From Adineta steineri (Eukaryota; Rotifera; Eurotatoria; Adinetida; Adinetidae): a stretch of DNA of 64,000 bases. The first letter of the stretch is position 1; the number at the start of each line of letters is the position of its first letter. Location: positions 103,457 to 167,456 of the forward strand of contig CAJNOI010000171.1 in assembly GCA_905250115.1 (NCBI GenBank). The letters run 5' to 3'. Under the pieces are notes generated by a model that worked only from the letters and a program-made list of their open reading frames with translations, did no database searches and had not been told where the DNA came from. Positions 47,686 through 59,275 of this stretch are shown here, one piece after another. Made by a program: the position numbers and the translations under genes.

Positions 47686-48420
47686 ATGAAATTATCGACA
47701 GACAAATATGAATATATGGATGAAGACGCCATCGATGCTAAATTAAAATGTATTATATGTGCTCAACCATTTCAAATTCCAGTGATCCTCGATTGTCAAC
47801 ATACGTTTTGTGAAGTTTGTATTGATACATGGATTAAACAAAATGCATCGTGTCCTATATGTCGTCGTCAAGTTGAAACGAATTATGTTTTAACAAAAAT
47901 AACTGATTTGAATATCTGTAATCAACTTGATTGTCTTCCTGTTCGATGTCTCCAATGTCAAAAGAATGAAATCCAACGAAATCGTTTTAAAAAACATTTA
48001 AAACGATGTTCGAAAAGTCGAATAACAAATCTTTCAGATTCAATACAAAATCGTTTCAAGAACATAAAAAGAATAATACGAACAAAACATAGTTCTTTAG
48101 AAACACCGACTCCACAAAGAAGAGTGACGCCTACTGTCGAATCTATTCAACAACAATTTACTTATCGTCCCCCAATACAAATTAATGAACAACAAATTTA
48201 TAATTCACGTCCAAGACCGACTACAGTTCGTCCATATGAACGAAATAGGAATGAAATTTTCAGACAACAAAGCAAAGCAATACGTGGTATATTAATTGTG
48301 CTTGGCGTCATTCTTTTTTTATATTTTATTAGAAATATTATTGGGTATCTTCTGTGTACTTTAGGAATACTCTTTCTTTTATTACTTTTATATCATTGTT
48401 TAACTTATGTACCATCCTGA
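47686..48420 (+). CDS. RING-finger membrane-anchored protein (putative E3 ligase)
   Basis: Single-exon gene of 244 residues. A C3HC4 RING lies at residues 22-59: C22-x2-C25, C37-x-H39-x2-C42-x2-C45, C56-x2-C59 (CIICAQPFQIPVILDCQHTF). It is followed by a short Cys/His segment (CLQCQKNEIQ...HLKRC) that looks like one TRAF-type zinc-finger unit. The middle is basic and proline-containing. The C-terminus has strongly hydrophobic stretches (ILIVLGVILFLYFI and LLCTLGILFLLLLLYHCL), probably a membrane hairpin. Likely a ubiquitin ligase held at a membrane, with its RING in the cytosol. Its layout parallels the larger RING/TRAF protein at 60685-61959, so they may be distant relatives. Confidence 0.88.
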   Translation: MKLSTDKYEYMDEDAIDAKLKCIICAQPFQIPVILDCQHTFCEVCIDTWIKQNASCPICRRQVETNYVLTKITDLNICNQLDCLPVRCLQCQKNEIQRNRFKKHLKRCSKSRITNLSDSIQNRFKNIKRIIRTKHSSLETPTPQRRVTPTVESIQQQFTYRPPIQINEQQIYNSRPRPTTVRPYERNRNEIFRQQSKAIRGILIVLGVILFLYFIRNIIGYLLCTLGILFLLLLLYHCLTYVPS

Positions 48421-48471
48421 ATCAAATTTTGACTTATGAATGTTTTTTGTTCTAATTAAATACATTTTTTC

Positions 48472-48528
48472 AGAGTATCGGTGTGGTAGTAGACGAAGTA
48501 GACTATACACACATCTCTGTCTTCATCT
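48472..48528. repeat. Short hairpin, dispersed family
   Basis: GAGTATCGGTGTGGTAG is followed by CTATACACACATCTCTG; only 52 bp 3' of the RING gene stop codon. Confidence 0.45.
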
Positions 48529-48684
48529 TAAATAAATTCTTTTGTTTACAAATCATATGATAAATTAATCGACGATGATGTATACATATAGAAAAGAATA
48601 AACATGATTTCACGTGTCTCTCTCTTAATGTCTATATATATTCTTCTTTGTTTAATCTAAATTTTAATATTTAATCTAATTTCA

Positions 48685-49550
48685 TATATAGATCTTGTTT
48701 AGAAAATTTAACTAATAAATTAATTTATGAAATATTTGATTATCTTAATATTTTTTTTGGATTCTTTTATTTAAATAATCGTTTTCGAAATTTATATTCA
48801 AATTCGAATGTATCAAAAAAAGATTTTGAATATTATTATAAAAATGTTTTTGAACCAAATAAAAATTTTTTATTTAAAAAATCCATTTACAATTGCTTTC
48901 ATATTTTCTCCTCCACGTCTTATATCGACTTATAATCAAATTAAAAAAATAATATTCATACAAAATATCTTATTAATATTCTTAAATATTTAATTTGTTT
49001 ACCTAAATTACATTCATTAATTCTTTCATCTATTGATTATATTGAAAATCCATCTATATTATTTATTCATATACGTCGTCTAACAAAATTAATTGATTCT
49101 AATCAATGTCAACAAAGTTCAATTGAAAATTTTACTATTAATAGTTATTTCCCATATGAATCATGTGAAAAATTTTTGATTTGTTTTCCAAAACTTCATT
49201 CTTTATCAATTAATCGTCTAGTTAGATTGAGTGATTATTCACTTGAAATAAATATTAATCCAATTGAACTTAAAAATTTGAAATCAATTTCTTTTGAATT
49301 ATTAAAAGAATTATTCAAAAACTATTTTAAATATATTGAAATATTAATAATTTCAATATTTAATGATAGTTTAGCACATTTTTTCGATGTAGAACAATGG
49401 GAAGAATTTATTTGTTCTTCAATACCAAAATGACGTATTTTTGATTTTCAATATCATTACAGTGGAGCAATGGAAAATTTCATACGTACTTGTTATCGTG
49501 GTCGATTTGGTTCAAAATTCTGGACAAATAAACAATGTTTTTTTTCATAA
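48685..49550 (+). pseudogene. F-box-like protein pseudogene
   Basis: The start gives ENLTNKLIYEIFDYLNIFFG and FYLNNRFRNLYSNSN, a recognisable F-box-like head. Then in shifted frames come NPFTIAFIFSPPRLISTYNQ, CLPKLHSLILSSIDYIENPS, LFIHIRRLTKL, NFTINSYFPYESCEKFLICF, PKLHSLSINRLVRLSDYSLE and FFDVEQWEEFICSSIPK. Order and spacing match a complete-length F-box/leucine-rich gene. Several frame changes and stops mean it is not expressed as one protein. The same family is represented by the 5'-truncated copy at 26966-27630. Confidence 0.65.
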
Positions 49551-49571
49551 TCAACGTAATAAATCATTACG

Positions 49572-49652
49572 TTGAGGGTGGGAGTGGATGAGGCTGTATA
49601 TGACTCTCTCTTTTCTTAAAAAACTCACATCTGCACCCGCACCTACACCCTA
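49572..49652. repeat. Hairpin with GAGGGTGGGAGTGGATG arms
   Basis: GAGGGTGGGAGTGGATGAG is followed by a pyrimidine-rich loop and CTCACATCTGCACCCGCACC then TACACCC. It starts about 20 bp after the last recognisable sequence of the F-box-like pseudogene. Confidence 0.6.
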
Positions 49653-50137
49653 GTTGTAATTTGATGTTTATTTCCTACTTAGCTCGTAGTATGAGATTTC
49701 AGAGAGAAACTTATTGAAATTGTACCAAATTTTTTTATCAACGAACACAAAGTGTTGATGGACTTGTCACTGTGCGTGTGTGTGGAAAGGACACAAAAAG
49801 AAATAAACTGCCTTAGGTATAAACATGTAGGGTTTCTCTTATTCAGAATTTCTATTCAAATTCACTGAATACTTACAAAAAAAGGTACTTTTACAGACGG
49901 TTATTGTATCAATATCACGATTTCTTATCGTTTGTGACACATGATTCAAAGTGTATGCTTATATTATTTATTTAATACATGTACTATAATATTTGACTTC
50001 AAGTAATTGCACATAAATCGACTATATTCTCTGATAAATAAGCTGTGAAACCAACGATTGAATCATTCATAGGCTTTCTATTCAAAAAATATACTCACAT
50101 TCATCAGATTTTCATATTCAACGAGAAAGAATCATCA
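49653..50137. other. Intergenic upstream of the channel gene
   Basis: AT-rich with no clear promoter element. The channel reading frame stays open upstream to 50045 but begins there at GTG, so ATG 50138 is preferred. Confidence 0.5.
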
Positions 50138-52383
50138 ATGATAGGCTCTACAATCAAACATATAGCAACTGTATTTCCAGTAAATGTTGAAGCTTTGAAA
50201 TCAGAAACAAAGTTGCAACAACATCGTGTTATTATTAAAGATTTCAGTTTAAATACATCGACTCATGGTATTCCAGGTATTGCACGTAGTCAAAGTATCT
50301 CTAATCTTCTATTTTGGTCGATTTCTTTCATTACTTTTCTGGGTATCATGCTATATTTTATTATTCAATCAATTCTTGCATATTATTCATATCCAACACA
50401 GACTTCAGTGAGCACTATTAATGAATGGCCACAAGCTTTTCCAGCAGTTACTGTTTGTAATAATTCTCCATTTCGTTATGATACATTCATTGGACCTTAT
50501 TTAAACTATACAAATTCACTCAATCTAACAAATACAACTGATACAACTACATTTACAGAACAACAAGCACTCTATGTTTATGATTATCTACAATATAAAC
50601 TTAATCGAAATGAATCTGTAAATGAATTTTACTATCCACTTAGTTCAATGCTTATAAAATGTGTTTATAATGGTGTTAATTGTTCGGCTGCCGATTTTGT
50701 TCAATTTACATCATCCACCTATGGTTTATGTTATACATTCAATGCACAAGCATCTCATATTAATAATGATACAATACATTATAATAATGAAAATGGAGGT
50801 AGTGGAGAACTTCAATTAGATTTATATATACATAGTCATCAATATGTTCCATATCTAACTGATGGTAAGAGTATTCATTTGACTACATTATATAATACTA
50901 GAATTTTTCCTTTTGAATATTTATTTGTAGCTATGAGTATTGTAACTATGGTTCATGATAACACACAATTGCCTCTCATTGACAGACTTGGTATTCAAAT
51001 GATGCCAGGACGAAAGCATAAACTAGGGTATAGCGTGAAAACAAATACTTTCTTGCCAGCACCTTATACGGCATGTACTGAAACTATTACCCTCGGAATG
51101 CAAGCTATGTTTGATCAGTTTTCAAATGCGAAATATGCTTATGCACAGCAGATATGCTTTAGCGTTGCTATGCAAAGCTATACGTAGGTATCATTAATAC
51201 AGAATTCTTATTTATTTTAATATAAATATTTTCTATTTCAAGATATGATCAATGTGGTTGTGTTAGTCCTTATGAATGGTCATATCGTTATGTTATTCCA
51301 CATGGTACTAAGAATATTATCTATGCCACTCTTTGTAATATATCTGATTCCTGTTATTCTACAGCAGCTGTTATATTTCAAGCTTCACTCTCTGTATCGA
51401 ATGATTATGCTGCAAACTGTGGTTTAGAATGTACCACGAACCAATATGTACTTGAACTATCTTCGGCTCTAGCTCCAGCTTCATGGTATATGAATAGTAT
51501 AAAACAATTTGTTGAATCATCTTCTATTCCATTACCTTCTAATTGGTCATCAACATGGTCAAATGAGATTCAAAATAATTATGTTAGTCTTGATATTGTA
51601 TGTGCAACTAGAGGTGTAAGCCGGTAGGGTCATCGGCGGCGGCGCTAAGTTTTAAAAAAATTTTTAAAATGTTCGGCGGCGCGGCTGTGACATTCTAAAG
51701 TAGCCAGCTGGCGGCGGCTCGAACATTTGAAAATTTCGAATGCCATCGACGGCGCGGCGGCTGTAGCGAAAATGCTTCGGCGGCGTGGCGGCTTGAAGTT
51801 TAAAAAAGTATTATATTTTCAAACGAATATTTTTAGAAACTCTATTTAACATCTCAAATTAACGAAGTACATAACTAATATTAAGCTGAATACTAAATAA
51901 AAATATAGAAGTTCATCAAAAATGCACATGACTAAAAAAAGATATGCAAAAAGATAAATAAAATCTTAAATGTCGGCTGGCGGCGGCTCGAAAATTTTAA
52001 AATTTCGAATACCATCGGCGGCGCGGTGGCTGTAACTGAAGTGCCTCAGCGGCGCGGCGGCTTAATTTTTAAAAATTAATTCAGGTACGGCTGGCGGCGG
52101 CTTTAAATTTTTATAGTTCATCGGCGACGACGGCGGCTCAGCCACACGGCTTACACCTCTATGTGCAACAACTGTTGTTGAAAGTTATACACAACAAGCG
52201 ACACTTGGCGGTGTTGATGTTATTTCTAATATTGGTGGTCAAACAGGTCTTTGGATTGGTATAAGTTTTCTTTCATTAATGGAATTTGCTGAAATGCTCT
52301 TTAGACTTATTCGACATCAAGTTTATCTCATTCGAGAAAAGATACATAGAACAAGAAGAAAGATTTCTGAGACAAAACTATAG
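50138..52383 (+). CDS. DEG/ENaC (ASIC-like) channel subunit interrupted by a MITE
   Basis: Exon 1 is 50138-51183 (donor AC/GTAGGT) and exon 2 is 51243-52383. Without the 561-bp insertion plus duplication the gene gives 541 residues, a normal DEG/ENaC length. TM1 is LLFWSISFITFLGIMLYFII near residues 55-75, followed by the family motif FPAVTVCNNSPFRYD. The ectodomain has paired Cys and many N-glycosylation sites (YDQCGCVSPYEWSY, NCGLECTT). Near the C-terminus GGQTGLWIGISFLSLMEFAEMLF is the pore/TM2 region, with GIS at the selectivity filter. DEG/ENaC proteins form trimeric Na+ channels gated by acid, peptides or force. A hAT-like element at 51609-52161 brings an in-frame stop 10 bp after its left edge, so unless it is spliced out this allele loses TM2. 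Confidence 0.85.
51609..52161 (+). mobile_element. hAT-like MITE, 553 bp, 8-bp target duplication
   Basis: The perfect 15-bp terminal inverted repeats TAGAGGTGTAAGCCG (51609-51623) and CGGCTTACACCTCTA (52147-52161) are flanked by the direct repeat TGTGCAAC at 51601-51608 and 52162-52169. An 8-bp duplication with TAGAGGTG-type ends is the hAT hallmark. The interior is unlike the host: GGCGGCGGCT-rich blocks alternate with AT-rich DNA. About 95 bp is directly repeated inside (about 51707-51800 and 51975-52070). There is no transposase frame. The excellent preservation of TIR and duplication implies recent insertion. Confidence 0.9.
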
Positions 52384-52491
52384 TTATCGGATGATCTATT
52401 CTACAAAAATTAATTTAACAACCTAAAAACATTTTTTTTCAGTCTTTTATTATTTTTTTTATGAACTTAATAAACAGTCATCTTGAGGGTG

Positions 52492-52538
52492 TGGATGTGA
52501 GTGAGATAAAGAGGATACATCCACACCCACCCTCAAGA
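52492..52538. repeat. Near-perfect hairpin between convergent genes
   Basis: CTTGAGGGTGTGGATGT pairs with ACATCCACACCCACCCTCAAG, the latter with four extra bases, around a GAGTGAGATAAAGAGGA loop. It is the tidiest member of the dispersed family and lies 109 bp 3' of the channel stop codon. Confidence 0.7.
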
Positions 52539-52737
52539 TATTTATTATGCCGTATTAATATTTGATTGTTTATATGTATATTTTTATGATAGTGCAACAA
52601 GAAAATATTTCTTATAAAATTGGTGAAAACTATGCAAACATAATTTCGTCGAAAGAATTACAAGGTGTAACAAGTGAACAAATATTATTATAGTTTGTAG
52701 ATAATGAGTATTGAATTATAATGTTTTTATGATAATA

Positions 52738-52782
52738 GAGTATGGATGTTGATATCTATACTCGTAACTCACCCGCACCTTT
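52738..52782. repeat. Weak hairpin of the dispersed family
   Basis: GAGTATGGATGTTGATATC is followed by CTATACTCGTAACTCACCC. Confidence 0.35.
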
Positions 52783-53164
52783 AACTTATCTCAAACTCTT
52801 TTTGTAAATGAAATATTTCAAAGATGATTTATTCTAAATCCGATGGATATTATCAAAACAATTGAATATTATGAGTAACTACACTGCAAAACTAACAAGA
52901 CATTTAAAATGGTAATTAAAGTTATCGTATGAATTGTAATTTTTATTAATTATAATAAACTAATATATAAGGATAGTAAAACAAAGATATTTACTTTTAT
53001 TTGGGATTAAATATTAAAGTATGTAATAATTCAGTAAAAGTATCGAAGGAAACAATTCGTGGACATCATAAGAGGACAGTTGTTCTAACTAAAATATTGT
53101 TTTGAGTTTGGACTACTTGCAAGAAAAAGAATACAATAATTGAAAGTTAATTTGTTTGAAATAA

Positions 53165-55323
53165 TTAATATAATTCTGCAGTATTTAAAGCATTATTATC
53201 ATCTCCACCAGTAACTAATACTTTTCCATTTAATAATACAGATGCTGTGTGAAGATAGAGTGCCTTAGTCATGTTACTAGTAGTTGTCCAAGTGCTTGTT
53301 AATGGGTCATACAGCTCAGCACTATTTAAATAATCATTGGCATGTCCACCAGTAACTAGTACTAGTCCATTTGATAATACAGATGCTGTGTGAGAATATC
53401 GTGCATTATTCATGTTACTGTTAACTATCCAAGTACCTATTGATGGATCATACAGCTCAGCATTATTTAAATAACCAGTACCACTTCCACCAGTAACTAA
53501 TACGTTTCCATTTGATAATACAGATGCTGTATGATAATATCGTGCATTATTCATGTTACTAGTAGTTGTCCAAATACCTGTTGATGGATCATACAGTTCA
53601 ACATTGTTTAAAACACTCGCATTGTATCCACCAGTTACTAGTACTTTTCCGTTTGATAATATAGATGCTGTGTGAGAATAACGTGCAGTAGTGATGCTAC
53701 CAGTAAAGGTCCAAGTACCTGTTGATAGATCATACAGCTCAGTACTATTTACAACACTACCACTATTGTATCCACCAGTAACTAATACTTTTCCATTTGA
53801 TAATACAGATGCTGTGTGAAAAGCTCGTGCATTATTCATGTTACTAGTAGTTGTCCAAGTACTTGTTAATGGATCATACAGTTCAGCACTATTTAAATAG
53901 CCATTGCCTACACCACCAGTAACTAGTACTTTTCCATTTGATAATATAGATGTTGTGTGATAAACTCGTGCATTGGTCATGCTACTAGTACTAGTCCAAG
54001 TATTTGTTGATGGATCATACAATTCAGTACTATTTAAAACACTGCTATCATTACTTCCACCGATAACTAACACTAATCCATTTGATAATACAGATGCTGT
54101 GTGACCATATCGTGCATTACTCATATTTCCAGTAGAGAACCATCCTAGAAATTACATTTTTATATGTTTAGACCATACAACATTCATTATTCTAAAGACG
54201 ACAGTCTTTAATATGTCTGTTTTATATTGCCTTAAGCTTATATAGACCGAGAACAGTAGTCAAACGTATTGCACAAAATCTCTTCTCATATCATTATGAC
54301 ATCTTCAGTTTTCTATATTCTCTACTTCATCTTTTATCTCAATCAAATATATAAAAGAGGTTTTTCGATTCACGACAGACTTTTCAACCTATAACTGAAA
54401 CATGTTTAATAGAATGAAAAATATGAATTTTGCATCAACTCTTTCATAGTTCCCTGGATATCACAATCAAAACAATGGTAATCACCATTATTGCTTAAAT
54501 CGTATCTAACACAACTATAAATTAATATTACTAGGACAATGACAGTAATAGAAAAAGTAGAAATAACTACCAATATGAATTAATCAAGTAAAACATCACT
54601 TTTACTTAAGATGATCTATCATAACGATGCATTATTATAAAACTTTATTCGCTTATTCTACAAACAAAATGATATATGAGATTGTATTAATATATGATTC
54701 AAATACTAAACTGAAAACTTCAACATGTTTTAGTTCTGCATCTCTCTTTCGTTTCTCTTGTTAATTAACAATGGATATCACATATCTATATTAACTCAGA
54801 TAAATTATTCAAGTTGAGTGTGATGTAATCTAAAATGTAAGTAGTATATATTAGTACCTCTTTCACACATTTGTGTTATTAACAATGGTAGACATACTGC
54901 TTGTGATGAACAACATGAATTAATAACACATATTGAATTATTTGATGAACATGTTTGTGTAATATTATCACATCTTTCTAATATTGAACATAAAATACCA
55001 GGTGAACAATAACGAATATTATTTATTGTTCGATAATCAAAACAAGGTGTTGATGATGAAAGACAACTATTATTATTATTTAAGTTTACATTACATTGTT
55101 GTAAAGAACAATTTGATGTTGGATTCCATGCTGAATGAAATGATGAAGATAATGTAAACTGAATGGAAACATTATTTTCACTACAAGAATAATTGGGTAG
55201 TTGTGTTGTTTGTCCTACAGAATTTATTTTTCTTATGATAGAATTAAATGAAAAAAGATAAGCTAGCAAACCTTTTACAAATGAAAGAGATTTGATGAAT
55301 AACAAGGTTATGATAAATCGCAT
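53165..55323 (-). CDS. Secreted or membrane kelch-repeat protein
   Basis: Two exons: 54858-55323 and 53165-54144, totalling 1446 nt (481 residues), with the splice joining CERG to GWFSTGNMSNAR. I use ATG 55323 (MRFIITLLFIKSLSFVKG), which gives a hydrophobic N-terminal signal or anchor; the frame is open further upstream but only from TTG. Residues about 45-150 form a Cys-rich domain (CSLQQCNVNL, YCSPGILC, CVINSCC). Then come seven kelch units of about 47 residues, each NARYxHTASVLSNGKVLVTGG...LYDPSTxTW, the last ending at ELY. Units are very alike at DNA level. This bacterial-looking kelch form probably makes a seven-bladed propeller for extracellular binding. The roughly 713-bp intron separates head from propeller. 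Confidence 0.85.
53170..54144 (-). repeat. Tandem kelch units, about 141-147 bp each
   Basis: Seven in-frame copies with long shared stretches on the plus strand such as CAGATGCTGTGTGA and GTTGTCCAAGTACTTGTT. The low divergence suggests recent expansion or gene conversion within the array. Confidence 0.8.
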
Positions 55324-56360
55324 TATTTTTTGTGTGATCAACGAAAAAAAAAGTATGTGCAGCAATAAATTATTTTTCTTTACTCTTTTTTTTTAATACT
55401 TTCTGTATTTCTCTTTTAATTGAAAGAGCATAAATCTGGTTCTCTGCATATAATTTTCACAGCAGAAGTGAAATTTTCGATCGATGAAAGAAATGCTTAT
55501 TTCAGGAAGAAAAATGTCGTTCGGGACAAAAATGCTTTTTCTTTCTTTTCTGTTTATATATAATTATCGACGATATATATGCATATACGATCACAACAGA
55601 AAGTAAAAGGCATGATGCACTTTTTTATTTAATCGCTGACGTGCGTATTCGTAATTTACCTCTGACAGTCAGTATATATAATTGGAGAAACTATTTTATA
55701 CAACTGAGAAATTATCATTTTTCTGCTTAAAATAAGCATTTATGTCACCCATAGAAGTTTTGTCTAACCATCCGAAGTTGAAAGAAAACATCGCTTGAAC
55801 AGATTTATGTTTGCTTATAATCATTTTTCTATAAGATCTATTGATTACATACAATTCTCCGAAAGCAAATAAAAAAAGTCAATTATTATTTTAGCGTATT
55901 TTTTATAGGATTGTTATTTTTTGAGAAGTATTATTCTTGCATAGAGTAAAAAATATATTTAATAAAATTATCAAATATGAAATATTTCTTGTTTGATATG
56001 ATTATTATCGTTAGTTTTCATTTCTTGAGAGTGGGTGTGAGTCTCACTACTGTATTGATCACCCACCTACACCCAATCACATCCTCACCCATGTGCTCAG
56101 ACTACTCTTTTCGTTAAAAGATAGGATCAGTTTAGTTTCCATTGATTCAAGCAAAAAAAAATAGTACAAGAAGCTGAAAATATAAACATTAATGAGTTTG
56201 AAAGAACAACTGATAATGGAAAAGTTTTATGAAAAGTTTTTGGTATCGAATGAACATTGTTATTCGCTCCATATTGTCAGGATGGTTAATCTTAGGATAA
56301 TGTTGTTGGTAGAGTAAGTAAATGGCAATAAGGATGTTGAGTATCATGAAGAGATAAATT
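55324..56360. other. Intergenic between the kelch and FG-GAP genes
   Basis: AT-rich, with a hairpin at 56026-56094. An 80-codon frame overlapping 56189-56431 is in another frame of the FG-GAP 3' end and is not called. Confidence 0.55.
56026..56094. repeat. Hairpin, dispersed family
   Basis: GAGAGTGGGTGTGAGTCTCA is followed by ATCACCCACCTACACCCAAT and CCTCACCC. It is 267 bp 3' of the FG-GAP gene stop codon (minus strand). Confidence 0.55.
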
Positions 56361-58336
56361 TTAACAGTGTAGGAGAACACTGACGGTTTGTCCATCAGAG
56401 TTGGCGACGACAAGATCAGGTTTATTGTCACTATTTACATCGACCACTGCTACTGAATGTGGACCTATACCGACTGCGTAAGTAATTTGAGGAGAGAAAG
56501 TACCGTTGCCTACGTTGGGAAGAATACTGATGGTGTTTGAAGCCCAATTTGCAGTGACAAGATCTGGTCTATTGTCGTTGTTCACATCAGTTACTGCTAC
56601 TGAATGTGGACTTGTACCAACCGCGTAAGTAGTTTGAGGAGAAAAACGACCGTTGCCTGTGTTGAGAAGAACACTGTTGCTGTTTGAACCGAAATTCGCA
56701 GTGACGATATCGGATTTATTGTCGCTGTTTATATCGGCTACTGCTACTGACATTGGGCTTACACCAACTGTGTAGGTAGTTTGAGGAGAAAAAGTGCCGC
56801 TACCTGCGTTGAGCAGAACACTAATGGTGTTTGAACCCCAATTTGTAATGACAATATCGGGCTTGTTGTCACTGTTCACATCGGCTACAGCTGCTCCATA
56901 TGGTTGTAAACCAACTGCGTAAGTAGTTGGCTTAGAAAAAATGCCGTTGCCTGCATTTAGAAGAACACTAATGGTGTTTGTACTCCAACTTGTAGTGATA
57001 ATATCGGGTCTATTGTCGCTATTCACATCGGCTACAGTTCCTCCATATGGATATGAACCAACTGCATAAGTTGATTGAGGAGAAAAAGTGCCGATGCCTG
57101 TGTTGAGAAGAACACTGACAGTGTTTGACATGAAATTTGCAGTGATAAGATCGGGTCTATTGTCGCTGTTTACATCGGCTACCGCTACTTTATAGGGTTC
57201 TGCACCAACTGAGTAAGTAACTTGAGAAGAAAAAGTACCGTTGCCTGTGTTAAGAAGAACACTGATGGTATTTGATTTTTGATTTGCAGTGAAAATATCA
57301 GGTTTATTATCGTTGTTCACATCGGCTACTGCTACTGAAACTGGGCGTAAATCAACTGAGTAAATAGTTTGATTAAGGAACATACTATTCCAAGCTGGTA
57401 AACAAGAAAAAAAAAGATTTATATTACAGTTTTTATAATTAAAAAACAGCATTTGGTCGTGTTATTCTATTTAATATGCAAGAGTTCATCTCAACTAAAA
57501 GCAAACCAATCAATCAATCAATAGAATCATTCCACTATGTTTATGGCTAGTTATGATCATCTACAATCTCGATACTTATATCGCTTTTCCGATTCTATTT
57601 CGACATTAGCACAGTTATTAATCTTGAATTCAGCTAATACATTTGTCTCTTCTGCATTCGTTTTTTCATGTGGTATTATTCTGTCTAATGTCTTTTCAAT
57701 ACAAAATTGATTTTGCAATATTCTAAACATATTCTGACGAATACATATTGAGATCAACTAACAGTTTGCAACAATCACTAAACTATGTCTTCACTAAAAT
57801 GAACAGACATAGAATACCTTGGAGTATAAAAACGAGAATGACTGAATTTTCTGAAGTTTATATAAGACGTTTAAACTGAACGAGTGGGATCCAGAAGAAA
57901 TAAAATTTGTCTTCTTTTACTTTTCTACAGAACATATTAGTCCCTTTAATATCTTTAGTCATTTAAACACCTATAGAAAAGTAAAATCTAGCATACAAAG
58001 GTCGTGGTATCTACATATAAAGTTAAAAATGAATAAATTATTTATTTTGTGCATCTACCATCAATTATTACAGCTTCGAACTGAGTTTTCCCTTAAAAAA
58101 TTCTTGATTTCATTCTACCCACATCTATCTCATAAATATAAAAGTAAATGAAACTATTTTAGTAATACTACAAAGATATAATATAAATAACTCTGAAAGT
58201 TACTTATCATCATCAGAAATATTCAGTAAATAAGAAACAGGAACTTTCAAGAGTATATTTTCTCAAACTGAAGAACAATTGATCGATTGGCAACTAAAAA
58301 AGCTACTATGATTCGTGTAAGATATTACTGACCGAT

Positions 58337-58368
<32 letters not shown>

Positions 58369-59275
58369 ATGACGATGTTGTTGTCGATGTTGTTGTTGAT
58401 GTTGTAGTTGTTGATGGCGTTGTTGTCAGCGATGATGATGATGATGATACTGTTGTTGTTAACATTTCTGTTTTTATTATCGTTGTTGTTTGTGCTATAT
58501 GTTTTTTTGTTGTTGCTGTAGCTGTAGTTTCACTCTTCTTTCCGTTTGGCATAGTTACATTATAAAAGTATGCCTGCTTTATTTGCTCTTCTGTTATTTT
58601 AGCTTCCGACAAATCACTGTTTGAAAAGCGTGCACCTGTCAGATTTGCACCATTAAAACTAACACAAACTAAAGATGAACCATCAAATTTCACGTTATCC
58701 AATCGTGCTCCCTCAAATGATGCACCATTTAAATTAACAGATGAAAATTCCCCATTTGATATTGATATCTGATCAAAAGAAATGCATTGTAAATTCAACT
58801 TATTTAATACACCAGTTTCACTTGTTAGACGTACATTATCAAAACTTAATTCATTCAAACGAATTATATCATCTAATTTTGTTGTTCTACAGCCATTACT
58901 ACAATTATTTCTACCAATTAATTGTTTTTCTTTAAGAAATTGTATAACATCTGCATTACGTATTGTATCCCATTGACGATGAGCAGCACGATAATATGCG
59001 TTGGCAAATGCCCATGGATTTTTTATGTCATTAAGATAACCATCTTTATCTAATTTATAAATATTATTTAAAAATTCATCATAAAGTGTTTGTTGTCTTA
59101 ATTCTGTTGATTGTTCAAAATCAAACTTTTGTTTCTTCTCAGCTTGTTGTTTTTGTTGTTCAGATCCAATCGAAGTATAAATAGCAAGAGCTATGGGTAT
59201 AGCAACTGACGATATAATACTTAATATATCTTTGAGTGTAAAATGGCAAAACGCTCGTTTGTTAATATCCATCAT
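56361..59275 (-). CDS. Single-pass membrane protein: pentapeptide-like repeats, Ser/Thr stalk, seven FG-GAP repeats
   Basis: Two exons, 58333-59275 and 56361-57394, total 1977 nt (658 residues). The join is inferred from matching phase 1 at donor ATCG/GTCAGT and acceptor TTTACCAG; the donor is non-ideal, so two separate genes are the alternative. The N-terminus has one membrane segment (ILSIISSVAIPIALAIYTSI), then a charged helix (EQQKQQAEKKQKFDFEQ) and a helical segment. About residues 150-235 are pentapeptide-like (FSSVNLNGASFEGARLDNVK, FNGANLTGARFSNSDLSEA). Residues about 245-314 are Ser/Thr-rich. Exon 2 encodes seven VCBS/FG-GAP units with the Ca-binding motif DVNSDNKPD and SVLLNTGNGTFSPQTTYAVG spacers, probably a seven-bladed propeller. 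The overall layout resembles the membrane protein at 23569-26241. Likely a surface binding protein. Confidence 0.72.
56380..57370 (-). repeat. Seven tandem FG-GAP/VCBS units, about 150 bp each
   Basis: Each unit repeats DVN(S/N)DN(K/R)PD, (N)TISVLLNxGxGTFSPQ and TYAVG. Units differ at a minority of positions, so duplication is not ancient or is kept homogeneous. Confidence 0.85.

Larger units (their letters stand above)
52384..53164. other. Intergenic between convergent genes
   Basis: Two hairpins (52492-52538 and 52738-52782) lie between the convergent 3' ends of the channel and kelch genes. No coding sequence seen. Confidence 0.55.

Noticed and set aside
50045-50137. Upstream extension of the DEG/ENaC frame
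   Set aside because: The first codon is GTG and the added residues do not resemble the family N-terminus; ATG 50138 is preferred.
57557-57757. 66-codon frame inside the long FG-GAP gene intron
   Set aside because: No splice sites joining it in phase and no recognisable domain; considered and left out.
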